A DNA stretch of 64,000 nt from Progne subis subis (GCA_022316685.1 JAKJHU010000067.1:1116001-1180000); one strand, 5' to 3'; counted from the stretch's first letter, positions 48,934 to 61,545 are shown. Numbers and translations: made by a program. Notes: generated by a model from the sequence alone, not told the origin.

Positions 48934-51165
48934 CAGCTAATGTTTACCTTGGGCTTATTTATTTGTTTTTAGACTAATATTTCTCTTTACAGACACTGTA
49001 CCATATGTTGCTGAAGAGTAATATTCTAAGATAAATAAAAGAGATAAGCTGCAGTTCTGAGAATTCATGTCAGTAGCTATTAAAACCTAACAGTCAGCAG
49101 AAAATTTTGTCTTTTACTAGATGATTTTGTGAGTTGCTGAAGGATGATACTTTGTTTAAATGATTCAGTGGGATATGCAGTGTTGGGAAAACTGAAGTTT
49201 AAATCAGCCTCTGACCATCGGAACCAGTTCTGGTGACAAAGCCTCCATTCTGTGAAGGAGTTCACTAGGATAATCCTGTTTTATTTAGACATATCTCTCA
49301 CTGCCGGTGGAGTCAAAATTACAATACTCTTTTAAGAAAAGAATGGAGGAAAACAAAAGGTGTGTGTATTTTCATTTAAACATGATTTTGATTCACTAGC
49401 TCTTCAACTATAAACTCATTATTTATAAGGGGCTACTCATGCAACATTTATTTCTGAGTGATGATTTATTGTGTCCCCAGAGAACTCTTAGTGAAAAGAG
49501 TAAGGTTACAGAAGTAGCATTAATGCCTGCCTAAGACTATGTTGATTTATTAAAGAAAAAAAGAAAAAAAGAAAGGAGAAAAAAAAAAAAAAAAAAAAAA
49601 AAAAGTACAAACCACAGGGCACAGGGAAGGAAGCTGTATAATTTGATTAGGTAAAAAAGAGCATTAAATGTGAAAATCTTAAACTATTTAGCTTTGCTTT
49701 TCTGCATATAAATTAGAGACTAGGTAAGAGCAATATGAGCAGTTCCTTTGTAATACATAGGTTTACTTACAATAAATTTGGAAAAGTCGAAGTGTGTAAT
49801 GTGCACAAAGTAGAGTGTACGGGAATTATAAAATGTCTAGGCTTCTTGAAAACTTCTGATATGACAGATAAAGCTACTTTTTTTGTTATTATAGTTTCCT
49901 ATGGGAAACCTATGAATATGCTTGGAGTTTATTCTTTCTTATTTTAATAGCAAGTGTATGAAGTTCAATTAGCAAGAACAAGCTAATTTAAAAAAAAAAA
50001 AATTAGGAATAGGAAAAGGGCAAAGACTAAAGTAAATTTCACACAGTAATGTAAATAGAGATGTTTGCCTTAGTAGCCAAACAAAAGTATAAAAAAAAAA
50101 AAAAAAATCTAACATCACATTTTACTGCTAGCACTGAGTGATGTCAAATTAATTGAGTACAAAACATAATTTCTTCTTATTCCAGTGAGAACTGTTTTCA
50201 TCTAAATATGCATTATTCAGCTTTATCAAATATTATCACATCACTTTGTGATATGTCAGTGTAAAGAAAACTGTGGAGTCTTGTTCCTTCCCACAGCAAC
50301 ACGGGAAGAAGAAGGCAACTTTCATTACTACAGCCCATTTCCTGGCTTCTGTTTGTAGTTTGGCTCAGTGGTCCCTCCCAGTTTTCTATGTAACCACCAC
50401 AGTTTGAAACCAACTAGGAATGGGTGGCTTCAAAGACAGTGACAAGGTCTTTCCTCTGAATGTGTTAATGTGCAATTTGATGATCTTTCTCTTTATATCT
50501 GCAGTTTTGCAATATAAATTATTATCCTGGTCGAAGTGAAAATATTCAAGGTAGGTAACAAAATTGCAAAAGTGGAACTGATACTCAGCTTCTGTAACAT
50601 ATTCAGGATAAAATTTGGAGCAGATCTTGACTTAATCTCTCACATATATATAAGAATTTTTGAGCTGAATTACTTGGATGAACATGAATTCAAAGGTATA
50701 ATAGCTGTATTATATATGTATTCTATAACAACTTTATCTACTATTGTTAATTTTTATAATCAGAGGAACAGTTGGGGATGATAAATTTCAATCTATAAAA
50801 TTCTGAAAAAAATATGTTCAATATTAACAAAGGGAGGAAACAGTAGAGAAGACCCATGAAACTAGCTCGGTCATGTTTAGTCTCTGAAAACTGTGATTAA
50901 TAAATATGAAGAAAGTATAAACCCATTTTACAAAACTGAGTAAGACCATTTAAGAAAATAAGGATGTAAAATATATAGTCCTGATGTAATAAGGAAAATA
51001 ATGTGTAGCAAATGAGTCTGTTTCTGGGGGTCATTTAAAGTGAAGTGCAAAAATACAAGAAATTTTTCATGAATTATGAGTTCAATAAACAAGGCTCTTT
51101 AATGTGCTATAAGGAGAAGTTACTGATAAAAGAACTAGACATTCCAAGACCACTGATTAATTCAC
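48311..51165. other. AT-rich non-coding stretch with poly-A tracts
   Basis: No gene recognised. Contains poly-A at 48903-48932 and an A-rich run at 49557-49604. Confidence 0.6.
48903..48932. repeat. Poly-A homopolymer, 30 nt
   Basis: A pure A run. The sequence before it does not resemble a retrotransposed transcript. Confidence 0.9.
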
Positions 51166-51169
51166 AGGA

Positions 51170-51320
51170 ACACGGGGTACTTCAGGTTAAAAGGGATCTC
51201 TGGAAGTCTCTAGCCCAACCTCTCCTTTAAGCAAGGCCAGCTTTGAAAGTCACACTACTTTCCAGCGCATCATCTATCTGGGTCTTGAAGACCTCTGAGG
51301 ATAGAGGCAGTATGTATTCT
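51170..51320 (-). mobile_element. Short CR1 3' fragment, minus strand
   Basis: 'CAGGTTAAAAGGGATCTCTGG', 'TCTCTAGCCCAACCTCTCC', 'GGCCAGCTTTGAAAGTCA' and 'GGGTCTTGAAGACCTCTGAGG' appear in the order of the reverse-complemented CR1 3' untranslated region. The copy is short and truncated on both sides; the terminal octamers are not visible. Confidence 0.82.
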
Positions 51321-52685
51321 AGGATACTGGTCAAGAGATAATGTTTCCTGAGAGAGGACAAAACCATGCAGGGGCAATCTGCATAAGGCTAAAGAAAGTT
51401 GTAAAAAATGTGCATATCTGAAGACATTCAATGCTAGCCTTGCAAAGATACATCAAGGCCACTGAAGTAGAGATTTAGAGTAGAGTAGACATGAAGACAA
51501 ATGTATAACTTTTTTCTTAGATACAGAAAACAGTTTTAGAGTTATGGAAGCAAATCCATTGAATCTAGAGAAATACTAGTAAGCAACAGATCTTTGAAAG
51601 TGTATTTTAATCAACAATGAGGAAATTTTTATTAAGAAAAAAATCAAACTCCCAAAACTTGACCTTTAATTTCAAGAGAAAATAATGTCCAGCATTAATA
51701 TAATGTATAACATTTATAGATAATTTTTATTAAAAATAAATGAAATATAAAGATTACCTTTCAAATGGTCTGCATTTCTGAACTTAAGATATAAATACTA
51801 AATAGCTGAAGTTATATATATGATAACATGAAAAATGAGCAAATATTCCTCAACAGAAGTTATACATGAAAATCCATTCAATGATTCTTATGTATCAACA
51901 GGAAAAACTTAAAAAGTGAAAAACTTTGAGTATAGGCCAAGAATAGTAATAATGATATTTGAAAGTAGCTGCTTTTGTAAATCTGTTAAAATGACAGTGA
52001 TGTCATGTGTCAAATCCTGACTAAAGACTAGATCCAGCCAAGTATGTCAATTACTATTTAGGACGTACGTGGAACTGAGGTTGGTCAGAAAAATGTTGTT
52101 GAAGAATCGCTCCTCATTATTAGCCATGGAAAAAACTGAGCTCAGGGATGTGGTTCTTAACCATACACATCTTATACCATTTCATGGCCTAGAAACTGTT
52201 GCATAGAGCCAGAAAGGCAGGACCCAACATTCATAAGAAACTGGCACTTTATGCAGCAGCTAAAGTATCTAATACCATTTGAGATGCCATTCACTTGCTA
52301 CTTGAAAAGAGTGATCACCTGCTGAGGTCCTTTATTAAATATGCAGACCCTTTGAAGATATCTTAGAAACTATGGGCCACACCTCATACAGCAGTACTTA
52401 CTACCTATGTATGGGTGACTATATGGATGCCTGAGGAGTCCAGAGACCTATCTGCCTGAACAAAGGCTTATATCTTTCTTAGACACAGATTATAAACTCC
52501 TCTTACACTAATGCCTGGCTTTCTACATTAAATCCCTAACTATTGTTGGTTTTAGAAGGAATGATCCAAGCTAGGGTGCTTAGCAGGCAACTATATTTAG
52601 GATTCAAAACTAACCCCTATATTTAGGATTAAAAAAATCTTCAGGGTTCTTTCAGTTTGTTTTGTTTTGTTTTTTTTCTTTTTTT

Positions 52686-52810
52686 CTTTTCTTTTCTTTT
52701 CTTTTCTTTTCTTTTCTTTTCTTTTCTTTTCTTTTCTTTTCTTTTCTTTTCTTTTCTTTTCTTTTCTTTTCTTTTCTTTTCTTTTCTTTTCTTTTCTTTT
52801 CTTTTCTTTT
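52686..52810. repeat. CTTTT pentamer array, 25 units
   Basis: 25 perfect CTTTT units span 125 bp, flanked by more T-rich imperfect sequence (52665-52825). It is a pure pyrimidine strand and so able to form triplex (H-DNA). It is the longest clean microsatellite in the window and a good polymorphic marker candidate. The frames open through it encode only FLFFS repeats. Confidence 0.95.
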
Positions 52811-54592
52811 TTTCTTTTTTATTTTAATCAGGACTTACGGGAACTCTCAAATGTCAATCATAGTTATTTAATATAACAACCTAAATATTTGATTAAAGAA
52901 CTGGCTAAGTAAGAGATGCTGTCTACGCCTCTTGGTGCTGATGTGCCTCTATGTGCACCATGAATGTGCTAAACTTAAAAAGGATAATTACTGAATTATT
53001 AATTATCAGAGAATTCACATTGATGTAAAGAGACTATTCATATTTCAGGATTCATAGGTGTTTTTTGTTAGTTTGGAGTGTTTTTAATCAATTGACTACT
53101 TAAGATAGTATAGAAATAATGCTAGAAATAGCAGACAGAAATTCAGCTTAAAATCAAGGAAAGGTTGAGCCTTGGGACTTCAATTTAAATCTTATTTAAT
53201 GATTTCTGTTTTAACAGAGTATTCAGAGTACTGATTTCTGCTAGATTCAAACCTTAAATTGATTTTGTATGAGAAAGAATAAACCATTGAGAAAAAAAAA
53301 ATAAATTCCTAATTAAGTATTGCAGAATATAAGGTTATTTCTGGCACTCATTTGCTACTCACATTTCTTAGTGCAAATTTCCCAGCTGCTACCTTTGTGT
53401 TGTTTCTCCACCAGAAAGACAGCGAATAGAGTCTGCTAATCAAATGTGGTAGCAAGGTTTCTATCAACAGGATTATACAGGCCAAAGATGTAGACTGCCT
53501 ATTCTTACTCCTTTTAGAAGTTATGCATGCTAAACACCTCAAGGTTTTAAGTGTAAGGCATATCATAAAATAAAATAAAACTGCTGGACAGTTTCTAGAA
53601 CAACAGAACCAAATGACTGTAATTTGCATAATCATTGAAAAAATTATTAAAGCTATGGGTTAATTAATAGAAAAGCAAAGAGAAAATGAAAAGTAGGGGG
53701 CATAGAAAGGAAAGGTAAAAAAAAAAAAAAAAATGGAATGGCACATAGTAAATAGAACTCATGATACAGACCACACATTTAAAGGACTCAGAGCTTTGCA
53801 TCCTTTACCTTTAGAATGACAAGGAAAAAAACTAGTTAAAAAAAAAAAAAAAAAAAAGGGCAAAAAAGCATAGTATTTTGAAATTCAGAGATCAAAATTA
53901 GTGAAGTATTATACCCTGGTCAATAAAAAGGCAAAAATCTTATGATCTTTTCATGCAAGCAATTCAGAGTGTGTTGAAAAGTTAACATATGAAAGAAAAC
54001 CTTCATTTAACACTAAAATCCATTTTCTTCAATTTCTTTAGAAATATCTTCCTTACAATTTAGGACTGCATTTAATTTGGTGAGTATTTATAAAACACAG
54101 GAAATTATAGGAACACATAGATCTAATCTGAAAATTGCTCTTATTTTTATTTGTGTCTGGTATGAAGATGAGTCCAGTGTCAGCACTTAACAAATCATGT
54201 TGATTACTTTCACAGGAAGTGCTGTGATATTTTTAATGACTGTGGCTGATTAGAGCCTGAAATGACAGATCATGAAAAGAGCAGAGTCTTTAAATTAGGC
54301 AGTTAGCATTTTGATTCAGGAAAAAAAAGACAGAGAAAAACATGCTCATATTTTGCTGAATCTAACTTAGCTCAGCTATGAAGTGAATGTTTTGGGAGAA
54401 CAGGAATCTGCTGTATGATTCTGGTTCCTTATCCTACAATATGCAGTAAGCTATTTTCACATACATTGCTATATATTGTCTTTTAAAACTATCAAAATAT
54501 GAATTTTTATATCAAATTTTATGATTTGCCTGTAGTGCTCAAATATCACAGGGGGGAAAAGGACACTGATTTCATACAATAAATGTGGTTGT

Positions 54593-54692
54593 TTTGTTTT
54601 TGTTGTTGTTGTTGTTGGTTTTGGTTTTTTTGTTTTTTGTTTTTTGTTTTTTGGGGTTTGTTTTGTTTTGTTTTGTTTTGTTTGGGTTTTTT
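54593..54692. repeat. T/G-rich low-complexity tract
   Basis: TTG triplets, then GTTTT and TGTTTT blocks, a GGGG core and a GTTTT array. It is the same composition class as the tracts at 17.8, 26.2 and 33.7 kb. Confidence 0.85.
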
Positions 54693-55043
54693 TTAATGTA
54701 GCTATTTTGTGGTTAAGTATGCATACCACATATGTATAGCCAACACTGAATGACATACTACAGCAAAACCTGAATTTATGATTAAAAAAAAAGGAAACAA
54801 GGAAGCAAGTAATAATTTTGTCCAAAGAGAACCTCAATATCTGGTTAACTCACCTATATCTTTCTCTGTATATGTTCAATTCCTAGAAAGGATTATAAAA
54901 TACTTTTGAGTAGTGAGTACACACTATGAATTATATTTTTGAATAGGAATCGAGCCAACACTGTTTCTTGGATCTTGGTTGTCAATATAACTACATGTAG
55001 AGCAACCACTAGGAATATTTAAACTGTACTTAAAATGAGGAGG

Positions 55044-55080
55044 AAAAAAAAAAAAAAAAAAAAAAAAAAAGATTTTCTGG

Positions 55081-55120
<40 letters not shown>
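55044..55120. repeat. Poly-A followed by a TA dinucleotide array
   Basis: 27 A (55044-55070) and, 15 bp later, about 17 TA units (55086-55120). Confidence 0.9.
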
Positions 55121-55123
<3 letters not shown>

Positions 55124-56049
55124 TTTAATGAACAAATAACCAAAAATAACGTCAAAAAGACCAAAAGGTTTAAAAACAGGTGTTTCTCAGATAAGTTGTA
55201 AAGATTGGACTCTACTCAGAATGGATAAATAGGGAAATTGAGATCAATCTTGGGAAAACAAACAAACAAACAAACAAACACCCCCTTTCTTTTAATTCTT
55301 TTGGTATTGAGGCACTACATCTACTTGATGTGGCTCTGCTGCCACTGCCAGACTAACTGTCTCTGTCCTAAGGATGTGTAATACCTTGATGACTACATTG
55401 ACAAGAGAATGCAGTTACTAAGATGTGCTGGGACTGTGCCTACCACTCAAGCTAGAATGAATGCTATCAACATTACCACTCAGCAAAATCAAGAGAGTGA
55501 ACATCTGAAAAAAGGACAGTTTTTGACACACCTCACTTTTGGAAAAATACCTGACTGAAACCTTGGAAGAAGTACCACACAGGAAAATGCACTTCAGACA
55601 CATCATTTTTCCTGCTGCTTCATATAGTCTGCTTGGTGATCCAGGACTTAGTATGTTGCCTATGTCAATACTTGTCTTATAAGGTGTTTACTTGCATTGT
55701 ATGTCCAAGTTTCCTTCTGGAACTCCATTTTTATAGCCAAATAGCATAACAGTGCTTTTAACTCGCCCAGTATTCTCAGAATAACCACTTTACCACTGTG
55801 AAATGAAATTGAATGAGTTTTCCAATGGATTGAAGGTTGAAGATTCATAACTTTATTAATTTTCAGCATACTCCTGGATATTTTTTCCATCTGTTGACAT
55901 TCTCTGGGATCCTTCCTAGCAGTTTGCTGAATAACAGTTCCAGAAACCTTCTTAACAGGCATATGTATAAGTTATATTGCATAGGGCTCCAACCATTTTT
56001 CAATTTCAGTGATATCATGGTGGAAGACTCACATGGCTGGATATCTACT

Positions 56050-56530
56050 ATGGATAGATACGGTGGGTTTTAGGAAAGACAAGACAGAAAGGCAAGGAGG
56101 GAGAGTCATCCAGAATGTGAGACTGTAGCAGCAGTGAATGGAGCTCTGCTTAGGGATGGGTGAGGAATTAGCTGGCTTGGAATTAGTGTCAGTTAGAATT
56201 AGTACACAGACCAAGGTGGAAAATATTATGGTGGATGTCTGCTATGGACCACCTGATGAGGAGGAAAAAGATGAGGCAGAGAATTGGAATAAATCCCACA
56301 TTCACAGCATTGGTTCTCATGGGGGACTTTGTGGCAGTATCCGATGGATGGGTAGCCCAACAGGGCACAAGTAATTCAGGAAGCTTATGTCGCAGTTCAC
56401 CACAATTGCCCAAAAGAGGTGATTGAGGACCAATGAGTACAAGTGTTCTTCTGGACTGATAAACAACGAAGGACTGGCCAGAGATCTGCATGTTGGGTCC
56501 ATAATTCAAATGTCTAGTAAATATACACAT
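56050..56530 (+). mobile_element. CR1 ORF2 endonuclease fragment, plus strand (decayed)
   Basis: Split frames carry CR1 endonuclease-like segments in order: VDVCYGPPDEEEKDEA (56138-56374 frame), TALVLMGDF (56235 frame), TGHK, and GLINNEGLARDLHVG from about 56450. The APE-type endonuclease nicks target DNA for LINE integration. The conserved Asp of the MGDF segment is present, but the following residues are changed and at least two frameshifts occur. The residual similarity is low; the assignment rests on the order of several motifs. Confidence 0.65.
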
Positions 56531-57159
56531 ATTGTCTATGACTGTTAAGTCTGTGCCTGAACACCCTACTATTTAGGATTTTTTTAATTAAAAAATATAA
56601 CCTAGAGCTGTACAAATAAAACTATTTTAAGACAATGGACACTGAATTTAAAATAATGCTTTGCAGTTTTATATAACTGTTAAATATATTTACTCAAAAT
56701 AAATCTCTTAAAAATTTAGTTCAATTCTACCTGAAACTAAAATAAAATTTTCCAAATTGCTTCCTCAAAAACAACTGAGTGGAAAGGTATAAAACTGAGG
56801 TATATGGGTATGTTGCTAACATATTTAATAGAGATTTCAAAGTTGACCCTTAAATTCAGCCTTGGTCTTCTTAAAGAAATTTAAAACTGAATTTTCTACT
56901 AGGTGTTCTAGTCATGAGGGTGCACCATATTCTAAGATTGGCTATCATTGATACTATCTTTATTGATCAAGTTCATGAAAATAAATTGTTACCAAGTCAA
57001 GGCCTTGTCTCCTTACTGTTGCCTATATAGCTAAATAACACAGCAATCCAGACCATTATCTTTTATCAAGTAGCACACACTAGACACATAAATTTACAGT
57101 ACATCTGGCCTTCAGTCTCTTCCAGAATGTATATGATGCCTTAATATATTACTGAGGCA

Positions 57160-57465
57160 CAGTGGATGAGTTTAGAAGGCACTTTGGAATCTACTGAGTT
57201 CATCTCCCATGCTCAGAGAAAGGTCAGCTTGAATGGGTTGCTAAAGGACGTGCCTCGTCAGACAAAGCTGGAGACTCCACAAGCTTGGGCAATCTGCCCC
57301 AGTGTTTGACTACTGCTTAGGTTAAAAAGATTTTTTTTATGTTTAAATGGAATTTCATGTATTTTATTTGGTATCCAATGCCTTTTTTCCTGTTACTGAG
57401 CATCACTGGATACCTCAAAATAATCTGTCTTCATCTTCTTTATTTTCCCTCATCCCCTCAGGTGA
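57160..57465 (-). mobile_element. CR1 3' fragment, minus strand
   Basis: 'GAAAGGTCAGCTTGAATGGG', 'CTGGAGACTCCACAAGC', 'GGGCAATCTGCCCCAGTG' and 'AAATGGAATTTCATGTATTT' are in the order of a reverse-complemented CR1 3' untranslated region. It stops at 57465, where a plus-strand CR1 tail begins, giving a sharp orientation switch. Confidence 0.8.
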
Positions 57466-57645
57466 TGAGACACTGGAACAGTGCCCAGAGAAGTTAGGGA
57501 TGCCTTATGAAGGGACAAGGTCAGGTTGGACAAGGCTTTAAGCAACTTGATCTAGTGAAAGCTGTCCCTGATGTTGGCAAAGGAGTTGGACTAGATGACC
57601 TTTAAGCTCTTTCCAATCCAAACCATTCAATGATTCTGTGATGAG
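57466..57645 (+). mobile_element. CR1 3' end, plus strand
   Basis: Starts GTGATGAGACACTGGAACAG and runs through 'GTCCCTGATGTTGGCAAAGG', 'GGACTAGATGACCTTTAAGC' and 'CAATGATTCTGTGATG', the CR1 tail with about one octamer. This is a short 5'-truncated insertion. Confidence 0.87.
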
Positions 57646-57647
57646 TG

Positions 57648-57718
57648 TCAGAGCTGTCGGATTAGATGATCTTTAGAGGTCCATTTCAACTCAAGTCACT
57701 CAATTGTTCTATGATTTA
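57648..57718 (+). mobile_element. Second CR1 3' tail, plus strand
   Basis: 'GGATTAGATGATCTTTAGAGG', 'CCATTTCAACTC' and 'CAATTGTTCTATGAT' repeat the CR1 tail directly after the previous one. It is either a second short insertion or an ancient duplicated end. Confidence 0.7.
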
Positions 57719-58345
57719 TAAACAGTCATTAGATATTTTGGGTTCAAATTACAGTAACCAGATAAGATTTACTGTAAATTGAGCATCCAAACCTACAATA
57801 TTCCTTGGCAAAAGGAAAGAAAGTAGGAGAAAATGTCAACATTTGACTGAATTGAGGCAAGATGACAAAATGAGGCAAGATGACAAAAGACAGACAACCA
57901 TTGTAAGGGAAGAATTTAACACTGATCAATATCACCAGTTAGTCTTATTTAACTTGACAAAAATGAAAACACAAATAACAAATGATCTCGAGGAGCATGC
58001 AGTAAAACTGTAATTTACAAACCCTTAATTTCTTAAAGAAAAGATTTTTTCCAGTTAAGTATTTACTGACACTAACTGATATTTAAAACTAGTTAGGAGA
58101 TAAATACTTTAACATTAACTATAGAAATCCTGAAACAGCATATAGTCTGGTACATTGTGGAATAATGACTCACTTAGTACTATGACAACTCTTTAGGAAG
58201 ACTTTTAGAATATCTTCCTCTTCCTCGACTATCAGTCTCATCACAGATATCAAATATTTAATATACATATATGATCTATAAAAGTATGTCTGACAGCCCT
58301 TCCACTTAATATGCTTAGAAAAGCAAGCTATGCTTAACAACGATT

Positions 58346-58369
58346 AAAAAAAAAAAAAAAAAAAAAAAA
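58346..58369. repeat. Poly-A homopolymer, 24 nt
   Basis: A pure A run with no recognised element beside it. Confidence 0.9.
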
Positions 58370-58729
58370 GAGACGTATATCAGAAAGACTTTTCTGTCAT
58401 TCTGCTGCAGTAATATAATGGTAACTTTCAATTATTTAATTCCCACATGGTATGTGAAAAGGAAATTTCAAGGACAGTCAAATGTATGAAAGTGAGCTTT
58501 CCAACTGTTCATTCAAAATTAGGGTATAAAGTAGACTAAAAAAAATAAGGATTCCATAAAAAAATCTTAATATCTCAAGATCCACCTTTTATGGGACAGT
58601 TAATTGGTCACAATATTCACTTGAATAAGAGAGACACAAATCTCATAGAAATTATAGTTACTTCTCCCTCCTCCCCCCTTTCCTTCTCTTTCACATGCAT
58701 TCTTCTTATTGCAACTAAGATGTACATAG

Positions 58730-58920
58730 TCCATGGAATTTAGCATAAAGGACTGGTTGATTTTTTTCATCAATGATCTTGGGTACTTTGCTTTTTGAGT
58801 ACTAAACACTTGTAAGTTTGTGTATGATAATAAAAAGAAGTCAGCTTTGTATGTGTGTAACAATGCAGCTTTTGAGGAACAGTCTGCTTGCCTTGATTCA
58901 GAACTGGGGAGGGAGGGGTT
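58730..58920 (+). mobile_element. Very decayed CR1 RT fragment, plus strand (tentative)
   Basis: 'TTTCATCAATGATCTTGG' and, 45 bp on, 'CTTGTAAGTTTGTGTATGAT' match the spacing and wording of the CR1 RT palm region, as seen at 20923-20985 in the better copy. No frame is open. The call is weak. Confidence 0.4.
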
Positions 58921-60095
58921 GGTTGTTTTTTTTTTGTCTGAGGCTGTACTGTGAGGCTGAGGGCAGAGAGATTAGCTATAGTGAAATACGAAAACTTCAG
59001 CTGTGCACCAGTAGGAAAGAAGCAGAATGTTGTAGGAAAACACATTCAAACATACTTCAACAAGCCCAAGACTGATTGGAAGAAGGAAGACTCCCTTAAC
59101 AGTGAACATCGTACTCTTGACAAATGAGTTGATGACTTGCTGTAACTCTGACCCTGATCCTCAAGGAAAGCTGCTGACTCCTGGCAACAGAAGAACATTG
59201 AAAGCTGAGCTTTAAACAAAAGAAAAATATATAGATATTAGAAAGTTATCTTGTGTAACAATTTTTAAATATTATGCATGAGCCATTTGAATTTGGACAA
59301 GGAGTAGGAGCTCTTAGTGCAAAGTCCGCTAATAGGAGCTGAATATTCTGTTACAAATTGACATTTAAGAGTTTGACTAGACTAATAATATTTATTTGTC
59401 TTCATATTTACAGGGTGTTCTCTTTTACCATAACAAGGTTTGACTATGACACTGAATGGGTGTGAAGAGTGGAGGTTAATTCTTAATCATAAACATAAGA
59501 ATTTTGTCATATTATGATGAAAAATCACAAGGTCTGTGGACACGCTGAAATCTTATCGTGTTGGGTCATGTGACAACATGTTAAAATGGTAGCCTTAAGC
59601 AACAGAATAATTTTACTTTCAGCAAAATATTTTTACTCTTTCTACAACATTATATCAAAAAATAAATAGCAATTGCTCTTTCCCCGCTTATTACTTCCTG
59701 CTTAATTAATATCTTTTCACCACAGACAATTGGTATCTACCATTTATACTGGTATTTCTTGTTGCATGGCTTGATAGTAGTGCCAAAGAAACTTCACAAG
59801 ATTCTTCTGTGGGATTAATACTTTTTTAGGCTGGTTTAGGAGTACAATGTAGGAGAAAGACAATGTGCTCCAGATGTGATTTTCATAAAGTTAGTGGCCT
59901 ATGGTCAGGCACCAAAGGCAAGTTAAGAATTCACCTACTGAACACAAAATCTCATATGGACATGGAGCAGCTCATGTCAAGCTTCTACTTTCTGTTTGTG
60001 TTAGGAATACAATACAGAAAGGTGCAAGAAATGCAGATTTTTGGAATGTTCTGAAGACAGTTCTTTGCTGGTGCTGGAGAGGCTAAGGGAGGCAC
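58921..60095. other. Non-coding stretch
   Basis: Nothing recognised. The part at 58940-59220 is less AT-rich than its surroundings but shows no domain or repeat. Confidence 0.55.
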
Positions 60096-60099
60096 TCTG

Positions 60100-60730
60100 A
60101 TGCAACTATTGCTGACAAATAAGAAAACGTGGTGGTGGATGCAAAGGCTGATAGAAACCTTGCTATAACTGTGATAGAACAGAATTTAGTGAGGGAAATG
60201 AGGAAAGCAAACAGAAGCATAAAAATTTTTTTCTGGTAAATGCAGGCTGTGTCTTGCTCAGGGTACTGCTAGGCTGGACCTTGTGGCATCTTGCCTTGCA
60301 GGGGCCCAAGAGACCTGGATGACCTTTCAGGACAACCTCATTAAAACACAGCACTCTGACCAATATGCATAGAATTAAATAAGCATAAATAGAACCCATG
60401 CTGACTAAATTAAATGCCAAAAGAAAGCATATGGAAGATAAAAGTGGAAAAAAAGATACCCAAGAAGAACATACAGAAAATGCCATGCAATTCAGGGATG
60501 GAATTCAGAATTACAAAGATCAGCTGAATTTCCAAGTAGTGAGTGATGTGAAAGGCAACAAGAAACACTTCTATAAATATATAGCAGCAAAAAAGAAGAC
60601 CAGGGAATTGTCAAGCAACCAGCTGATGAAGAACTTGGAGAAACTCACTGAGGTAATCAATGTCTTCTTTAACTTCTTTAACTGTCAAAATCTGCCAACA
60701 GGTCTCAGACTCTATGCTAGATGAGAGAAT
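60100..60730 (+). mobile_element. CR1 ORF2 linker fragment (endonuclease-RT junction), plus strand
   Basis: A 108-codon frame (60398-60724) contains DVKGNKKHFYKYIAAKKKTRE and LTEVINVFFNFF, which match the segment of CR1 ORF2 between endonuclease and RT. Upstream, in another frame, LLGWTLWHLALQGPKRPG (from about 60262) fits the segment just before. The content continues where the endonuclease fragment at 56.5 kb stops, so the two may be one copy split by about 3.6 kb of later sequence. It is inactive. Confidence 0.75.
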
Positions 60731-60894
60731 TCAGACAGAAATCCTACTAACTACAAAAAAGGTTAGATAGGGACCATTTTGACCAACAGGATATACTCAG
60801 CTCAATGGTATCAGGTGGGATACAGCTGAGGGTCCTATTGCATCCAAATTTAACAGCCAGTCTAAAGCCTAAAGCCAGCTCTGTTTCTGGTATA

Positions 60895-61545
60895 TATCAT
60901 TACTCAACCCCAGCCATCGACTAAGACCTGCACAGTTGTTTTCTCAATCCCACTTGGGGAGATGAGGGAGAGAACTGGGAGAGCAAAAAAATGAGAATTT
61001 TTTTGTGCTGAGATAAAGACACTTTAATAAGTAATGTAAAAAACACATGCACAAGTAGAGCAAAACAAGGAATTCATTCACTGCTTCTCATGGGCAGGCA
61101 GGCATTCATCCATCCCCAGGAAAGCAGGACTCCATCATCTGTAACAGTAACATGGAAAGACAAAATACTATCATTCCAAGTGTAGTTCCCCGCCCCCCCA
61201 ACTCACCCCCCCCCTCCCCCCCTCACCCCCCCCCCCCCCACACACACACACTTTCTCCTCCTTTTCCCAGCTGTATATGCTGAATATGGTGTCATGTAAT
61301 ATGAAATTTTGCCTGTTGCGATCAGCTGTCCTGGCTGTGTTGCATCCAAATTTCTTATACACTCTCAGTGTCCTCACTGGACGAGTGGTGTAAGAAGGAG
61401 AAAAGGCCTTGTCACTGTATAAGCACTGCTCAGCAATAGCTAAACATTCTTTTATTGTCAACATTTTTCAGCATAAATGCAAAACATAGCCCCATAATAG
61501 CTACAATGGAAAAATAATAAGTCTGTCCTAGTTAAAACTAGCACA
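60895..61545 (-). mobile_element. ERVL-like solo LTR, minus strand
   Basis: The reverse complement begins TGTGCTAGTTTTAACTAG and includes 'TATTGCTGAGCAGTGCTTA', 'AAGGCCTTTTCTCC', a region matching 'CTGGGGATGGATGAATGCC' and the GGGGTTGAG-like 3' end. These follow the LTR at 46609 position by position. A C-rich tract (61187-61240) and a CA run have expanded inside the U3/R part. The right flank is CCATA; no convincing 5-bp match was found on the left (GTATA), so the TSD is not proven. Confidence 0.8.
61187..61251. repeat. C-rich and CA tract inside an LTR
   Basis: C7, C10 and C14-type runs interspersed with TCA, then CACACACACA. The reverse strand is a G-rich run. The LTR at 62637 has a matching G-rich run at 62922-62950, so this position of the LTR is prone to such expansion. 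Confidence 0.85.

Larger units (their letters stand above)
51321..56045. other. AT-rich non-coding stretch with several microsatellites
   Basis: No gene recognised. Contains the CTTTT array, a T/G-rich tract, a poly-A plus TA run, an AAAC array (55254-55280) and poly-A at 53718-53733 and 53839-53858. Confidence 0.6.

Noticed and set aside
52662..52876. Two 69-codon frames of FLFFS repeats
   Set aside because: Translation of the CTTTT array.
60770..60820. GACCAACAGGATATACTCAG resembling the pre-TATA segment of the ERVL-like LTR
   Set aside because: The surrounding sequence does not continue as LTR in either direction.
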